Below, piece by piece: positions 43,040-52,911 of a stretch of DNA of 64,000 bases. The stretch's first letter is position 1. Each line of letters opens with the position of its first letter. This stretch comes from an uncultured bacterium (lineage in GTDB: Bacteria > Myxococcota_A > Polyangia > Polyangiales > Houyiibacteriaceae), in the NCBI GenBank assembly GCA_938024995.1, contig CALJDU010000006.1, positions 147,052-211,051 of the forward strand, written 5' to 3'. A program made the position numbers and the translations under genes. The notes under the pieces are model-generated. The model saw only the letters and a program-made list of their open reading frames with translations. It ran no database searches and was not told the origin of the DNA.

Positions 43040-44110
43040 GTGCGCCTCCCTGTTGTTTCTCGGTCCGCGATCTGCGACGAGCTTCCGCCTCGTCCGGCGG
43101 GCTTTGCGCCGGGGGCGCTGACCGATGCGCAAGGCCGCGCCTACACATACCTGCGCTTGAGCGTGACCGACCGATGCGACCTCGGTTGCGTCTACTGCAT
43201 GCCGCCGAGCGGCGAAGAAGACCACGGGCTGCGCAAGGAGCTGCTGACCTTTGAGGAGAGCGCTCGCTTGGTGCGCGTCTTCAGCGAGCAAGGCATTCGG
43301 CGAGTGCGCTTCACGGGAGGCGAGCCGCTCGTGCGCAAGGACATGGTCGACCTGGTCGGCTTGGTTCGCGATGCCTCGCCGCAGGTGGAGTCGCTCGTGA
43401 TGACCACCAACGCGACGCGTCTCGGGACGCTCGCCGAGCCGCTCGTCCGCGCGGGGCTTCGCGGGGTGAACATCTCGATCGACTCGCTCAAGCCCGAGCG
43501 CTTCGCGGCGATCACGCGCGGCGGCGATCTGCGCAAGGTCCTCGCGGGCATCGACGCGGCGCGTGACGCGGGGCTCACGATCAAGCTCAACATCGTCGCG
43601 CTCCGCGGCAAAAACGATGACGAGCTTTACGACCTGGTGTCGTTCGCGTGGCGCATCGGCGCCATCCCGCGCTTTATTGAACTGATGCCGCTCGGTGAAG
43701 CCGCGAACCTTCCCGCGGACACTCTGATGACCGCGCGAGACATCCAAGCGGTGCTCCTCCAGAGTCACGGCCAGAACCTCAGCCGACCGATCGAGCGCGA
43801 CGCGCATCGAGGACCCGCGAGCTACCTCGCGAACCCCTCGGGACAGCGGGTCGGCTTCATCACGGCGATGAGCGATGAGTTCTGCGGCTCGTGCAACCGG
43901 GTTCGGGTCACCGCGCGCGGCGAGGTCCGCGCGTGTCTCGCCTCACGACGCGCGATCAGTCTCCGGGACGTGATGCGCGGGGGCGGCGACGATGACGATC
44001 TCGCATGGGCGATTCACTGGGCGCTCTCGGCGAAGGCGCGCGGGCATGACTTCTTGAACCCGCGCGAGACCGAGCATCAGAACGTCGGCATGAGCCTCAT
44101 CGGCGGCTAG
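43040..44110 (+). CDS. moaA: GTP 3',8-cyclase MoaA (radical SAM)
   Basis: LRLSVTDRCDLGCVYCMPPSGEEDHG; FTGGEPLVRKD; second cluster CGSCNRVRVTARGEVRACL. Confidence 0.96.
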   Translation: MRLPVVSRSAICDELPPRPAGFAPGALTDAQGRAYTYLRLSVTDRCDLGCVYCMPPSGEEDHGLRKELLTFEESARLVRVFSEQGIRRVRFTGGEPLVRKDMVDLVGLVRDASPQVESLVMTTNATRLGTLAEPLVRAGLRGVNISIDSLKPERFAAITRGGDLRKVLAGIDAARDAGLTIKLNIVALRGKNDDELYDLVSFAWRIGAIPRFIELMPLGEAANLPADTLMTARDIQAVLLQSHGQNLSRPIERDAHRGPASYLANPSGQRVGFITAMSDEFCGSCNRVRVTARGEVRACLASRRAISLRDVMRGGGDDDDLAWAIHWALSAKARGHDFLNPRETEHQNVGMSLIGG

Positions 44111-44137
44111 CCGCCTGCTCGCGAAGCCCTCGCGAGC
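44102..44137. terminator. Perfect palindrome plus hairpin between convergent moaA and patatin gene
   Basis: GGCGGCTAGCCGCC (44102-44115, overlaps the moaA stop) and GCTCGCGA-agccc-TCGCGAGC (44117-44137). Confidence 0.45.
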
Positions 44138-44152
44138 CGTCTCTTTGGGCGG

Positions 44153-45232
44153 CTACTTGAGCGTGATGCCGAAGCTCGTGAGCGCCTTGCGGAGCGGCGC
44201 GCCTTCTTCGCGCAGCGCGGTCAGCGTTCGCGTGTAGCCATCTTCCAACAGCTCCCGTCGCGCGGCGAAGTTCATCGGTGAGTGCATGAACATCGTGGCG
44301 TCATCCCGCGCGGGCTCGATCAGCTCGATCGTCACGTCCTCGTGCTCGTGGCGGAGCTTCTCGAGCCCGGCCGCGAGACGCGCCTCGGCGACCAGACGCC
44401 AGCTCTGGTTGTAGACCCAGAGCATCCCCTTGTCGCGCACGCGGTTCTGCGCTCCGTGCCCCGTGGGCACCGCGCCCTTGCCCGCGCGTACCGGGATCAT
44501 CGCGTTCACGGCGATCACCAGCTCACACCCGCGCGCGATCGCGACGTCGATATGAGAGACCTCGCCGACGCCGCCCGCGATGTAGTCACGATGCCCGATA
44601 CGAACCGGCGCGAAGAGAAGGGGAGCGGCCATCGAGGCGGCCACCGCTTTCGCGACCGGGACCTCATCGATCGCGCCGCGGCCGAAGAGCGCGCGTTCGC
44701 CGCCGTCGAGATCGTTCGCGACCAACACCAGGTCGGCCGGCATCTCGGTGAAGCTGTGCGGGAGCCCGCGGCGCGTCATGAAGTCGATGAAGAAGGACTC
44801 GAAGGCGTCCATCGTGAAGACGCCCGCCGGGAGCGAGTCATAGAAGCGATCGATCTCCGTCCACACATCGAACCCGAGCGGGTTGATCGTGACCGCGCCC
44901 AAAATCCGCCGAAGCGACCCCAGCGCCGAGCCCCAGACGCGCTTCATCTCGCGCCGATCGAAGCGCATCAGGTGCTGGCGCTGGAGCGGGAAGAAGTCAT
45001 CGGCCGGATCGAGGAGCGCGCGGTACATGCGCTGCGCGGAGATCCCGCCCGCGAAACCCGTCGCGACCACCGCGCCAGCGGACGCGCCCACGATCACGTC
45101 GAAGTCGCTCGCGCGGAAGTCCTCGCACGCCTCTTCGATCGCCGCGAGCACGCCGACCTCGTACATCGCGCCGGTGATGCCTCCACCCGCGAGGCAGAGC
45201 CCCTTTTTTGCGCCGTGCGTCTTGTGCCTCAT
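44153..45232 (-). CDS. Patatin-like phospholipase
   Basis: LCLAGGGITGAMYEVGVLAAIEE; DVIVGASAGAVVATGFA (GxSxG); YIAGGVGEVSHIDVAIARG (DG-like site). Confidence 0.9.
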   Translation of the reverse strand: MRHKTHGAKKGLCLAGGGITGAMYEVGVLAAIEEACEDFRASDFDVIVGASAGAVVATGFAGGISAQRMYRALLDPADDFFPLQRQHLMRFDRREMKRVWGSALGSLRRILGAVTINPLGFDVWTEIDRFYDSLPAGVFTMDAFESFFIDFMTRRGLPHSFTEMPADLVLVANDLDGGERALFGRGAIDEVPVAKAVAASMAAPLLFAPVRIGHRDYIAGGVGEVSHIDVAIARGCELVIAVNAMIPVRAGKGAVPTGHGAQNRVRDKGMLWVYNQSWRLVAEARLAAGLEKLRHEHEDVTIELIEPARDDATMFMHSPMNFAARRELLEDGYTRTLTALREEGAPLRKALTSFGITLK

Positions 45233-45266
45233 GTCGGCAGGGTACCAGTGCGCAATGGTCTCGCGA

Positions 45267-48200
45267 CTAGATCGACACTCCGCGCGCTCTCAGCCGCTCG
45301 ACCGCGATCTCGACGTCGCGTTGCTTGGGCTCGCGGAAGGTCATGGGAGGCGGCTGCGCCACACCGTCCGTCTTTTTCATTTCGCGCACCTTCACGCCGC
45401 GGTTCTTCAGCACGGAGACGATCCAGTTGAGCCGCCCGTGTTCATCGCTCGCGCGTAACGCATCTTCGTTGCCGGTGATCGCTTCCCGAACGTGTTCCTC
45501 GATCCGCTGTCGATCGAGCTCGCTCTCCGCGGCGCCGCAGATCATCGGGACCAAGATCGGGGCGTCGCGCAGCAAGAGATACATCCCGCCGGTCGCGCGG
45601 GCGATCGCGCGGTAGACCGCTTCGCCTCCGTTGTAACTGCGCAGGTTCGGGAGGCAGCCGATCGCGTAGACCGCGATGCCCATCTCGCGGAGGTTCTCGC
45701 TCTGGGTAAACCAGTGGTCGCCGGTCGGGGGACCGCTCGGGAAACCGTCGCCGCCGTCGTTGGTGACGCCGTGGGGAGGCGCGTCACCGAACCACACCAC
45801 CGCGCGGGCGGCGTTCGGTCGCCACGAGAGTCGCGCGACGTCGTGAAGCGCGGCCGTGACCGCTTCGGGACCATCGCCGCCTCCGGACGCCACCAACTTC
45901 AGCACGTCGCCGCGCACGCTCGCGAAGTCGTCCGTCAGCGCGGTGACCTGGGTGATGTACGTGTTCTCTTGTGGCGGGTGGTCACGATAGCTCACCAGCC
46001 CCAGCCGCAGGCTCTCGCAAAGCGCGGACTCTTGCAGCGCGACGATCAGCTGCTGCAGGCGCTGACGAACCTCGCTGATCTGCGAACCCATCGAACCGGT
46101 CGCGTCGACCATAAACACCAGGTCAAGCTCGCCGCGCTTCTTTGTCTTGAGCCACGCGAGCTCGCGCTCCGGATACGGTTCGCTCCCCGGAAGCGTCACC
46201 GGGACCTGCGGAGGCGGAGTCTCGGCGCGCGCGCGATCAGCCGGTTCCATGGGCATCGCGTCCATCGTCCCAGGCGGGCGCGGCGGCATCACGGGAGGCG
46301 GAGTCGGCGCCGAAGCGGGACGACGCTTTGTGCGCGAAGGCGTCCTCGCGGCGGGAGCTGAGCGCTCCATCATGACGCCCATCTCCGGACTTGGCGCGGA
46401 CGGCACCGGCGCAGCCATCGCGGGCGGAGGAGGTGCGGCCATCGCTGGCGGCATCGGCGCCGGCATCGCAGGAGGCGCGCCGCCCCGCGTTCCTCTCGAG
46501 GAGGCTCGGGAGGGCGACATTGGTCGCGGTCGACTCCGCGTGAGAGGAGCCGGGGGAGGAAGGTCGCCGCGCGTTCGATCACCCACGGTCTCGCGCGGCA
46601 CGCAGGCGAAGGTCTCCTGCGACAGGGTGAAGCGGAGCTTGTAGTCACCTGCTCCGATCACGTCGCCGTCTTTCAGCGCGCGCTTTCGAACGGCGCGGCC
46701 CTCCACGTACGTCGCGTTGGTGGACTCGGAGTCGTAGAGCACATAGCCGTCGCCCTCGGCGCGGATCTCGAAATGGAATCGGCTGACGTTGTTGGCGGCG
46801 AGGACAAGATCGCTGCCGTCCCGACGCCCGATCGTTACCCGTGGCTTGCTGATCGTGAAGCGCGCCCCGACGCCCTCTCCCTTGATCACCTCCAGCACAC
46901 CCTTTTTGAACTCGGTCGGCTCGACGGCCACTTCGGAGTCCTCCGCGACCAGCGACGTAAAGGGGCTCACGATGTTGTGGGCGAGGGCGAGCGCGGTCAG
47001 CTCCGGGGCGGCTTCACCGAGCGCTTCGTGGCTCTTGTCGGTGAACGAGTCGATCTTCTTCCGCGCCCAGGCTCGCGTGAGGCCGTGGGTGCGCGCGACG
47101 GTGGGCAACGTGACCGGCACCTCTTGCCGGAACGACTTCCCGCCAGGCGTCACGCCGGTGATCACGAGCGTGCTCTCGCCGCTGCCTTCGTAGCGCCCGA
47201 GCACCCTGATGGGTTGGCCGCCGTGGAGATCGGGGATGCGCCGCGGGAGGTACTCCGTGACCTCCGCCTCCCAGTACATCTGGAGGTCCATCAGAACCGG
47301 TCCGCCATCGCGGACGCGCCGCGCGAAGCGCTTCAAGGTCTCGCGGTCGCCGGGCTGGACCACCTCCGCGATGCCCCCGGTCGTCGTCGCGATTCGCGTC
47401 AGCAGCCGTCGGTTCGCGCCCGCGCCCACGCCGAGCAGGTAGACGGGGGTCGTTACGCGCTCTTTGATCCGCGACAGAACGCGGCCCGTGTTTCCGATCG
47501 CGGCGTCGGTGATCAAGACGATCGCTTGGGTCCGTCCGTCTCGCTTGGCGACGTCGGCCATCGCCTCGAGCGCGCGCGTGAGCTCGGTTCCGCCGCGCGG
47601 CTGACGCTCGAGGAGAAACGCGTCCACGCGCTCGATCAACTCCGGCGAGACCGCCTCGTAGCGCTCCCCGTGTTCACCGTAAAACTCACGTTCGTGATCG
47701 AACGTCACGAGGCGAACCGTGTCGCCTTGCGGGAGCGCGGTCAGGAGCTCTCGCGTCGCCTCGCGGGCGAGCGCGTGTCCTTCGCTGCGCATCGACGCCG
47801 ATCGGTCGACCAAGATCAGGACGTCGCGCGGCAGGGTCGGGCGCGTGACCGGATCGGTCCCCGGCGTGAGCAAGGCGTGGCAGTAGCGACACGGAACGAC
47901 GGTCCCCATGCCGGGGATCTCTTTCGCGTGGTCGAGGCTCTCGATCGGCCCGCCGCAGTTCCCGCAACAGAGCGGCTGCATCCCTGGCTTCTTGATCGGA
48001 TCGAGGTTGGATTTGGGCGGCGTGATCGTCAGCAGAAACGTGCCGCGGGGGTCGTCTTCGGCGCGCTCGAACTGAACGACCGGCGCGACGCCTGCGCGGG
48101 CCGCTTGGAAGGTGAGATGGAAGTCGCGGTTCGGGACTCCGTCTTCCGCGCGAAGCGTGACCCGCTGGCGCTCCATGTTCCGGTCGTGGGTCACGGCGTG

Positions 48201-48818
48201 AGAACGACAGCGAACCTCTTCTGCGTGACGCGGGAGCGTCACCTCGATGCTGACGTCCGCGGCGCGGTTGGGGTTGCGGCGCGGCGGAGGGAGCGCGGCG
48301 GAGGCGGCCATGACCGCGTCGATGGACGCGTCAGGGGGCGCGTCGAGGTAGCGGGTGGGCGCGACCATCGGAAAGTCGAAGCGGTACTCGCCATCGTCGA
48401 AAGGCAAGAGCTGTTGGTACGTCAGCTCGACCTCGATCTCCGCGCCAGGCGCGAGGTTCGCGACGGAGAGGGTGAAGAGGTCCGGGCTGTCTTCCTCGAG
48501 CAGGGTCGCGGCGCGTCCTTCACTGCGCGCCCGCTCGTAGATCTCGCGCGCTTCTGCTTTGCGCTTGATGACCGCGCGGACGATGCGGTCGCCGATCCGG
48601 AAGAGCATCTGATGGACGCTCGCGCCTTGCGGCAACGGGAAGCTGTAGACCGCTTCGATCGCTTGGTCGCGATCGTTGAGGAACCGCTGCTCGACCGAGA
48701 CGGTCGCGACGGGGCCCAAGAGCGAGGCCTCGACGTGCGTCTCCTGGAGCGGGAGCGCCTGGCCGTCACTCGCGGTGAGCGTGCCCTCCGTGGGTGCGTT
48801 TTGACGATCCGCGATCAT
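45267..48818 (-). CDS. VIT domain / Cys4 zinc-ribbon-like insert / VWA / FHA / Pro-rich linker / second VWA
   Basis: VIT: LPLQETHVEASLLGPVATVSVEQRFLN; CGNCGG...CRYCHAL; VWA1 DVLILVDRSASM; FHA VTIGRRDGSDLVLAANNVSRFHFEI...STNATYVEG; VWA2 DLVFMVDATGSMGSQI. Confidence 0.88.
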   Translation of the reverse strand: MIADRQNAPTEGTLTASDGQALPLQETHVEASLLGPVATVSVEQRFLNDRDQAIEAVYSFPLPQGASVHQMLFRIGDRIVRAVIKRKAEAREIYERARSEGRAATLLEEDSPDLFTLSVANLAPGAEIEVELTYQQLLPFDDGEYRFDFPMVAPTRYLDAPPDASIDAVMAASAALPPPRRNPNRAADVSIEVTLPRHAEEVRCRSHAVTHDRNMERQRVTLRAEDGVPNRDFHLTFQAARAGVAPVVQFERAEDDPRGTFLLTITPPKSNLDPIKKPGMQPLCCGNCGGPIESLDHAKEIPGMGTVVPCRYCHALLTPGTDPVTRPTLPRDVLILVDRSASMRSEGHALAREATRELLTALPQGDTVRLVTFDHEREFYGEHGERYEAVSPELIERVDAFLLERQPRGGTELTRALEAMADVAKRDGRTQAIVLITDAAIGNTGRVLSRIKERVTTPVYLLGVGAGANRRLLTRIATTTGGIAEVVQPGDRETLKRFARRVRDGGPVLMDLQMYWEAEVTEYLPRRIPDLHGGQPIRVLGRYEGSGESTLVITGVTPGGKSFRQEVPVTLPTVARTHGLTRAWARKKIDSFTDKSHEALGEAAPELTALALAHNIVSPFTSLVAEDSEVAVEPTEFKKGVLEVIKGEGVGARFTISKPRVTIGRRDGSDLVLAANNVSRFHFEIRAEGDGYVLYDSESTNATYVEGRAVRKRALKDGDVIGAGDYKLRFTLSQETFACVPRETVGDRTRGDLPPPAPLTRSRPRPMSPSRASSRGTRGGAPPAMPAPMPPAMAAPPPPAMAAPVPSAPSPEMGVMMERSAPAARTPSRTKRRPASAPTPPPVMPPRPPGTMDAMPMEPADRARAETPPPQVPVTLPGSEPYPERELAWLKTKKRGELDLVFMVDATGSMGSQISEVRQRLQQLIVALQESALCESLRLGLVSYRDHPPQENTYITQVTALTDDFASVRGDVLKLVASGGGDGPEAVTAALHDVARLSWRPNAARAVVWFGDAPPHGVTNDGGDGFPSGPPTGDHWFTQSENLREMGIAVYAIGCLPNLRSYNGGEAVYRAIARATGGMYLLLRDAPILVPMICGAAESELDRQRIEEHVREAITGNEDALRASDEHGRLNWIVSVLKNRGVKVREMKKTDGVAQPPPMTFREPKQRDVEIAVERLRARGVSI

Positions 48819-48903
48819 TGCTGTCCCTCCATGGATGAACGCCGCGAATCAGCGCGCTCTGACAAGAACCCACCCCGCGGAAAATCTTTGGGTACTGTAC
48901 GGC

Positions 48904-51162
48904 ATGATCCGCAAGGAAGACGCGCTCCGTTATCACTCGAGGGGCAGGCCGGGGAAGCTCGAGGTGGTCCCGACGAAGCCGCTTCAGACACAACGGGAGC
49001 TGAGCCTCGCGTATTCCCCGGGCGTCGCCGAGCCGTGTCGCGAGATCGCCAAAGATCGTTCCGCGATCAGTAAATACACCGCGCGAAAGAACCTCGTCGC
49101 GGTCATCACGAACGGGACCGCGGTTCTCGGGCTCGGCGACATCGGACCCTACGCCGCGAAGCCGGTCATGGAGGGCAAGGCGGTGCTCTTCAAGAAGTAC
49201 GCGGACATCGACGTGTTCGACATTGAGGTCGACGAGAAGGACCCGCAGAAGTTCATCGAGGTGGTCGCCGCGCTTGAGCCGACCTTCGCGGGGATCAACC
49301 TCGAGGACATCGCGGCCCCGGACAGCTTCACCATCGAGCAGACGCTGGAAGCGCGGATGCAGATCCCGGTGTTTCACGACGACCAGCACGGCACCGCGAT
49401 CATCAGCTCTGCGGCGCTGATGAACGCGTGCGAGCTTCAAGGGAAGAAGCTGGAGTCGATCAAGGTGGCGTGTATCGGCGCTGGGGCCGCGGCTGTGGGC
49501 TGCATGCGGATGTGGAAGAAGCTCGGAGTGAGCGCCGCGAACATCACGATGTTCGACGTCGAGGGCGTGCTGAAGAGCGATCGCGAGGGGCTCGACGAAG
49601 CGCGCGCCGAGTTCGCGCAGCCGGCCGATGATCCGCGCGAGACCTTGGCGGATGTGCTGAAGGGCGCGGACGTGATGCTCGGCCTGAGCGCGGGCAACAT
49701 CGTGAAGAAGGAGATGCTCGCGGGGATGGCGGACAAGCCGATCATCTTCGCGCTCGCCAATCCCGATCCGGAGATCCCGTACGCGGACGCCAAGGAGGCG
49801 CGCCCGGACGCGATCGTGGGCACCGGCCGCAGCGACTTCCCGAACCAGGTGAACAATGTGCTCGGGTTCCCTTACATCTTCCGCGGCGCGCTCGACGTCG
49901 AAGCGACCCACATCAACGACGAGATGAAGCTGGCCGCGTCCAAGGCCCTCGCGCGGCTCGCGCGTGAAGGTGTCCCCGAAGACGTGCTCGAGGCGTACGG
50001 TCGCGAAGCGATTCAGTTCGGGCGCGACTACATCATCCCCAAACCCATGGATACGCGTTCGTTGGCGTGGGTGGCCTCGGCGGTGGCGCAGGCCGCGATC
50101 GATTCCGGCGTCGCGCAAGACCCGATCGACATCGCTCGCTATCGGCAAGAGCTCGAGCAGAAGCTCAGCCCGACGCGTCGGGTCATGTGGAACATCACCA
50201 GTGTCGCGAAGAAGAACCCGCGCCGGATCGTGATGCCTGAAGGGGAAGAGGACGCGATCTTGCGGGCGGCGGATATCGCGGCGCATGAAGGCATCGCGCA
50301 CCCGATCGTGATCGGCCGAACCGAGGTGGTGCGCCAACGCGCGCGTGCGCTCGGGATCGACCTCGCGCCCATTCAGATCATCGAGCGCAACGAGTTCCCC
50401 AAGCTCGACGAATACGCAGCTGCTTTCTTCGAGCGGCGTCAACGCCGAGGCCAGACGCTCCGGCGCGCGCACGCTCAGATCCGCAACAGCCGGACGTACT
50501 ACGGCATGATGATGGTGCACCAAGGCGACGCCGATGGCCTCGTGAGCGGTCTGCGCTCGCCGTACCCAAAGACGATCCGGCCGGCCCTCGAGATCATCGG
50601 GATCCGCGACGGGGTGCGGCGGGCGGCGGGCACGTACATGGTCATCACCAAGAACGACGTGAAGTTCTTCGCGGACACCACGATCAACATCGATCCCGAC
50701 GCGGAGACCTTGGCCGAGACCGCGCTGCTCACGGCGGAGCTGGTGCGCGAGCTCGGCATCACGCCGCGGGTGGCGATGCTCTCGTTCTCCAACTTCGGCG
50801 ACGCGCCCCACGCGGCTTCGGAAAAGGTCGCCCGGGCGGCCCGGATGGTTCAGGAGCGTGACCCGACCTTGATGGTGGACGGCGAGATGCAGGCCGACGT
50901 CGCGCTCTCAGCAGAAGCGCGCGCGCCGTACGCTGGGTTCACATCGCTCACGAGTGACGCCAACGTGTTGATCTTCCCGAACCTCGGCGCGGGCAACATC
51001 GCCTACAAGCTCATGGGCGTGATGAGCAACGCGAACATCATCGGACCGCTCGTCATGGGCATGAAGCGTCCGGTCAACGTGCTCCAGCAAGGGGCGAGCG
51101 TCGACACGATCGTCCACATGATCTCGTTGACCGTCGCGCGCGCGGTGCGACTCGATCAGTAG
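48904..51162 (+). CDS. maeB: NADP-dependent malic enzyme with phosphotransacetylase-like domain (MaeB type)
   Basis: LSLAYSPGVAEPCREIAKD; NGTAVLGLGDIGPYAAKPVMEGKAVLFK; FHDDQHGTAIISSAAL; C-terminal PTA-like ...GGDAxxxx-like LVSGLRSPYPKTIRPALEIIG; MMVHQGDADGLVSG. Confidence 0.95.
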   Translation: MIRKEDALRYHSRGRPGKLEVVPTKPLQTQRELSLAYSPGVAEPCREIAKDRSAISKYTARKNLVAVITNGTAVLGLGDIGPYAAKPVMEGKAVLFKKYADIDVFDIEVDEKDPQKFIEVVAALEPTFAGINLEDIAAPDSFTIEQTLEARMQIPVFHDDQHGTAIISSAALMNACELQGKKLESIKVACIGAGAAAVGCMRMWKKLGVSAANITMFDVEGVLKSDREGLDEARAEFAQPADDPRETLADVLKGADVMLGLSAGNIVKKEMLAGMADKPIIFALANPDPEIPYADAKEARPDAIVGTGRSDFPNQVNNVLGFPYIFRGALDVEATHINDEMKLAASKALARLAREGVPEDVLEAYGREAIQFGRDYIIPKPMDTRSLAWVASAVAQAAIDSGVAQDPIDIARYRQELEQKLSPTRRVMWNITSVAKKNPRRIVMPEGEEDAILRAADIAAHEGIAHPIVIGRTEVVRQRARALGIDLAPIQIIERNEFPKLDEYAAAFFERRQRRGQTLRRAHAQIRNSRTYYGMMMVHQGDADGLVSGLRSPYPKTIRPALEIIGIRDGVRRAAGTYMVITKNDVKFFADTTINIDPDAETLAETALLTAELVRELGITPRVAMLSFSNFGDAPHAASEKVARAARMVQERDPTLMVDGEMQADVALSAEARAPYAGFTSLTSDANVLIFPNLGAGNIAYKLMGVMSNANIIGPLVMGMKRPVNVLQQGASVDTIVHMISLTVARAVRLDQ

Positions 51163-51183
51163 CGGCGCTCAACGCATCGCGGT

Positions 51184-52317
51184 CTATACGTCGTCGTCCG
51201 CGTTCCACGCGCGGCGACGGTTTCTTCTTTTGAACCACTCGCGCGCGCGGGTCTGTGCGCGACGTCGCGCGTCGAAGTCTCCGGCGGGATCGAGCGCGAA
51301 GCTCTCGCCCGCGATACGTTCAAGCTCCGAACACGCGAGCGCGCAGATCACGGGCTGGCGATCCACGAACCCGTGCATCAGCCACTCCTCGCGACACTCG
51401 CGTCGATGACGTCGCCACCAGGTCCGCCAGGCGTCCTGGGACTCGCCTTGGTTGCCGCCGGTCAGCAAGATCAGCGCTTGTTGCGCGAGGTCCGCGATGC
51501 GCTCGTTCCCGAGCGCGACGATCATCGGCTCGACGGCTTTCTCGTCACGCGCCGCGCTGAGCGCTTCGATCGCGAGTTCAGCGCGCTTGCCGCTCGACAT
51601 GACCTCTTGGCGGAGCTGTAGAAGCCACTCTTCGCCGACGTGCGACGGGAGCTTCGTGAGACCGCTGACGACCGCCGCGCGAACGCCCGGATCGCGATCG
51701 TAGAGCAGCTGCGCGAGCCGTCGGTTGACGCCCGCGTCGTTGAGATCAATCGCGATGAGCGCGCCGTAGAAGCGAACGTCGGGGTGCTTGGCTTCGAGGA
51801 GAAGCGCGACATAGGGCGCCGCGTGTACACCCAGCGCGACCATCAGTCGTCCCACTGCGCAGACAGAGCGACCGCGCGCGAGCTGAATATGCGGACTGTG
51901 GCGATGAAACCAGAGGGCGCCGGGGAAGAAGTCGAGCATCGTCGAGAGCACGATGCTTGGCGGAAACTGGAGCAGGCGCTGGTGAAGAAGCTCGTCTTCA
52001 CCGGGACCACATCGATGCAGCTCCTCGACGAGCGGGACGATCTTCTCCAGCGTGGTCTTCGGCTTGGGCGGCGGGCGTTCACTCGCGGTTCCCACCGCCG
52101 TGATCGTGCTCTGCTCGACGACCTCCGTTTCGGTGCCCTGGCCTCGCGGATCGTGTCGAGCGAGGATCGGAGGCCGGCTAATCCGCGCCGCGGGGATACG
52201 CTCGATCCAGCTCTCGCGGATGGAGTTCACGACCTCGGTGCGCGAGTCGTAGAAGCCGTACTTCCCTGGCCGGTAGGATTCCGCCACAACGTTCAGCGTA
52301 GCAGCTCCTCCTCCCAT
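51184..52317 (-). CDS. HEAT-repeat-like protein
   Basis: LLEAKHPDVRFYGALIAIDLNDAGVNRRLAQLLYDRDPGVRAAVVSGLTKL...; start placed at MGGGAATLNVVAES because the upstream part overlaps the neighbouring gene. Confidence 0.7.
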   Translation of the reverse strand: MGGGAATLNVVAESYRPGKYGFYDSRTEVVNSIRESWIERIPAARISRPPILARHDPRGQGTETEVVEQSTITAVGTASERPPPKPKTTLEKIVPLVEELHRCGPGEDELLHQRLLQFPPSIVLSTMLDFFPGALWFHRHSPHIQLARGRSVCAVGRLMVALGVHAAPYVALLLEAKHPDVRFYGALIAIDLNDAGVNRRLAQLLYDRDPGVRAAVVSGLTKLPSHVGEEWLLQLRQEVMSSGKRAELAIEALSAARDEKAVEPMIVALGNERIADLAQQALILLTGGNQGESQDAWRTWWRRHRRECREEWLMHGFVDRQPVICALACSELERIAGESFALDPAGDFDARRRAQTRAREWFKRRNRRRAWNADDDV

Positions 52318-52360
52318 TGGTGGCCCGCGAGAGCGAAGCGAGCGGATCTTCTTCGTTCCG

Positions 52361-52909
52361 TTAGGGTGAAGAAAAGAGCGCAGCGCGGATCTTCTGCTGC
52401 GCTGCGTCGCCAAGATGGCGTAACGGAATCGGGTGAACCTCTTTGCCCGCGTAGACCACGACGAGCTCCTTCGCGTCCGCGACATCGTCGATCATTCGCC
52501 AGGGAATGGAGGTCGCCCGTTCACCCTTTTCAACCCGAAAGTGTGTGGGGACGAAGCTGTAGCGGATCTTCTTTCGCGAGCGGAGCGCCCAGGACTCACG
52601 TGACGCGCGGCGAAGGAGATACGGGATGAGGAGCGTGACGCCGACGAGCGCGGCGGCGGTGAGCATGAGCGCGCGGCTCCGATTGAAGACCAGCGCGCCC
52701 AGCGCGACGAGCGAGAGAATCGCGATGACGAAGTAGAGCGCTCGCGCCGCGCGTCCAATTGGTCGACGGGTGAGCGTCGCGATCAACGCGCGTCGCTCAT
52801 CATCCTCGTTGAGCTCGATGTCGATCGTGAGCGCTTCTGGATGAGAGATCGCGCTCGGATCGATCGCGCTCGAATCGATCGCGCTCGGTTCGCTGAGGTC
52901 ATTCGCCAT
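52361..52909 (-). CDS. Membrane protein, YcxB-like C-terminal region
   Basis: Start MANDLSEPSAIDSSAIDPSAI; two TM segments; C-terminal YSFVPTHFRVEKGERATSIPWRMIDDVADAKELVVVY. Confidence 0.65.
   Translation of the reverse strand: MANDLSEPSAIDSSAIDPSAISHPEALTIDIELNEDDERRALIATLTRRPIGRAARALYFVIAILSLVALGALVFNRSRALMLTAAALVGVTLLIPYLLRRASRESWALRSRKKIRYSFVPTHFRVEKGERATSIPWRMIDDVADAKELVVVYAGKEVHPIPLRHLGDAAQQKIRAALFSSP
52847..52891 (-). repeat. Three tandem 15-bp repeats in coding sequence
   Basis: gatcgcgctcggatc | gatcgcgctcgaatc | gatcgcgctcggttc; encodes SAIDSSAIDPSAI. Confidence 0.9.
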
Positions 52910-52911
52910 CG

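Noticed and set aside
46773-49073. 766-aa plus-strand ORF
   Set aside because: Antisense to the VIT/VWA/FHA gene; composition typical of GC-rich complementary frames.
48766-50811. 681-aa minus-strand ORF
   Set aside because: Antisense to the malic enzyme gene, which has unambiguous motifs.
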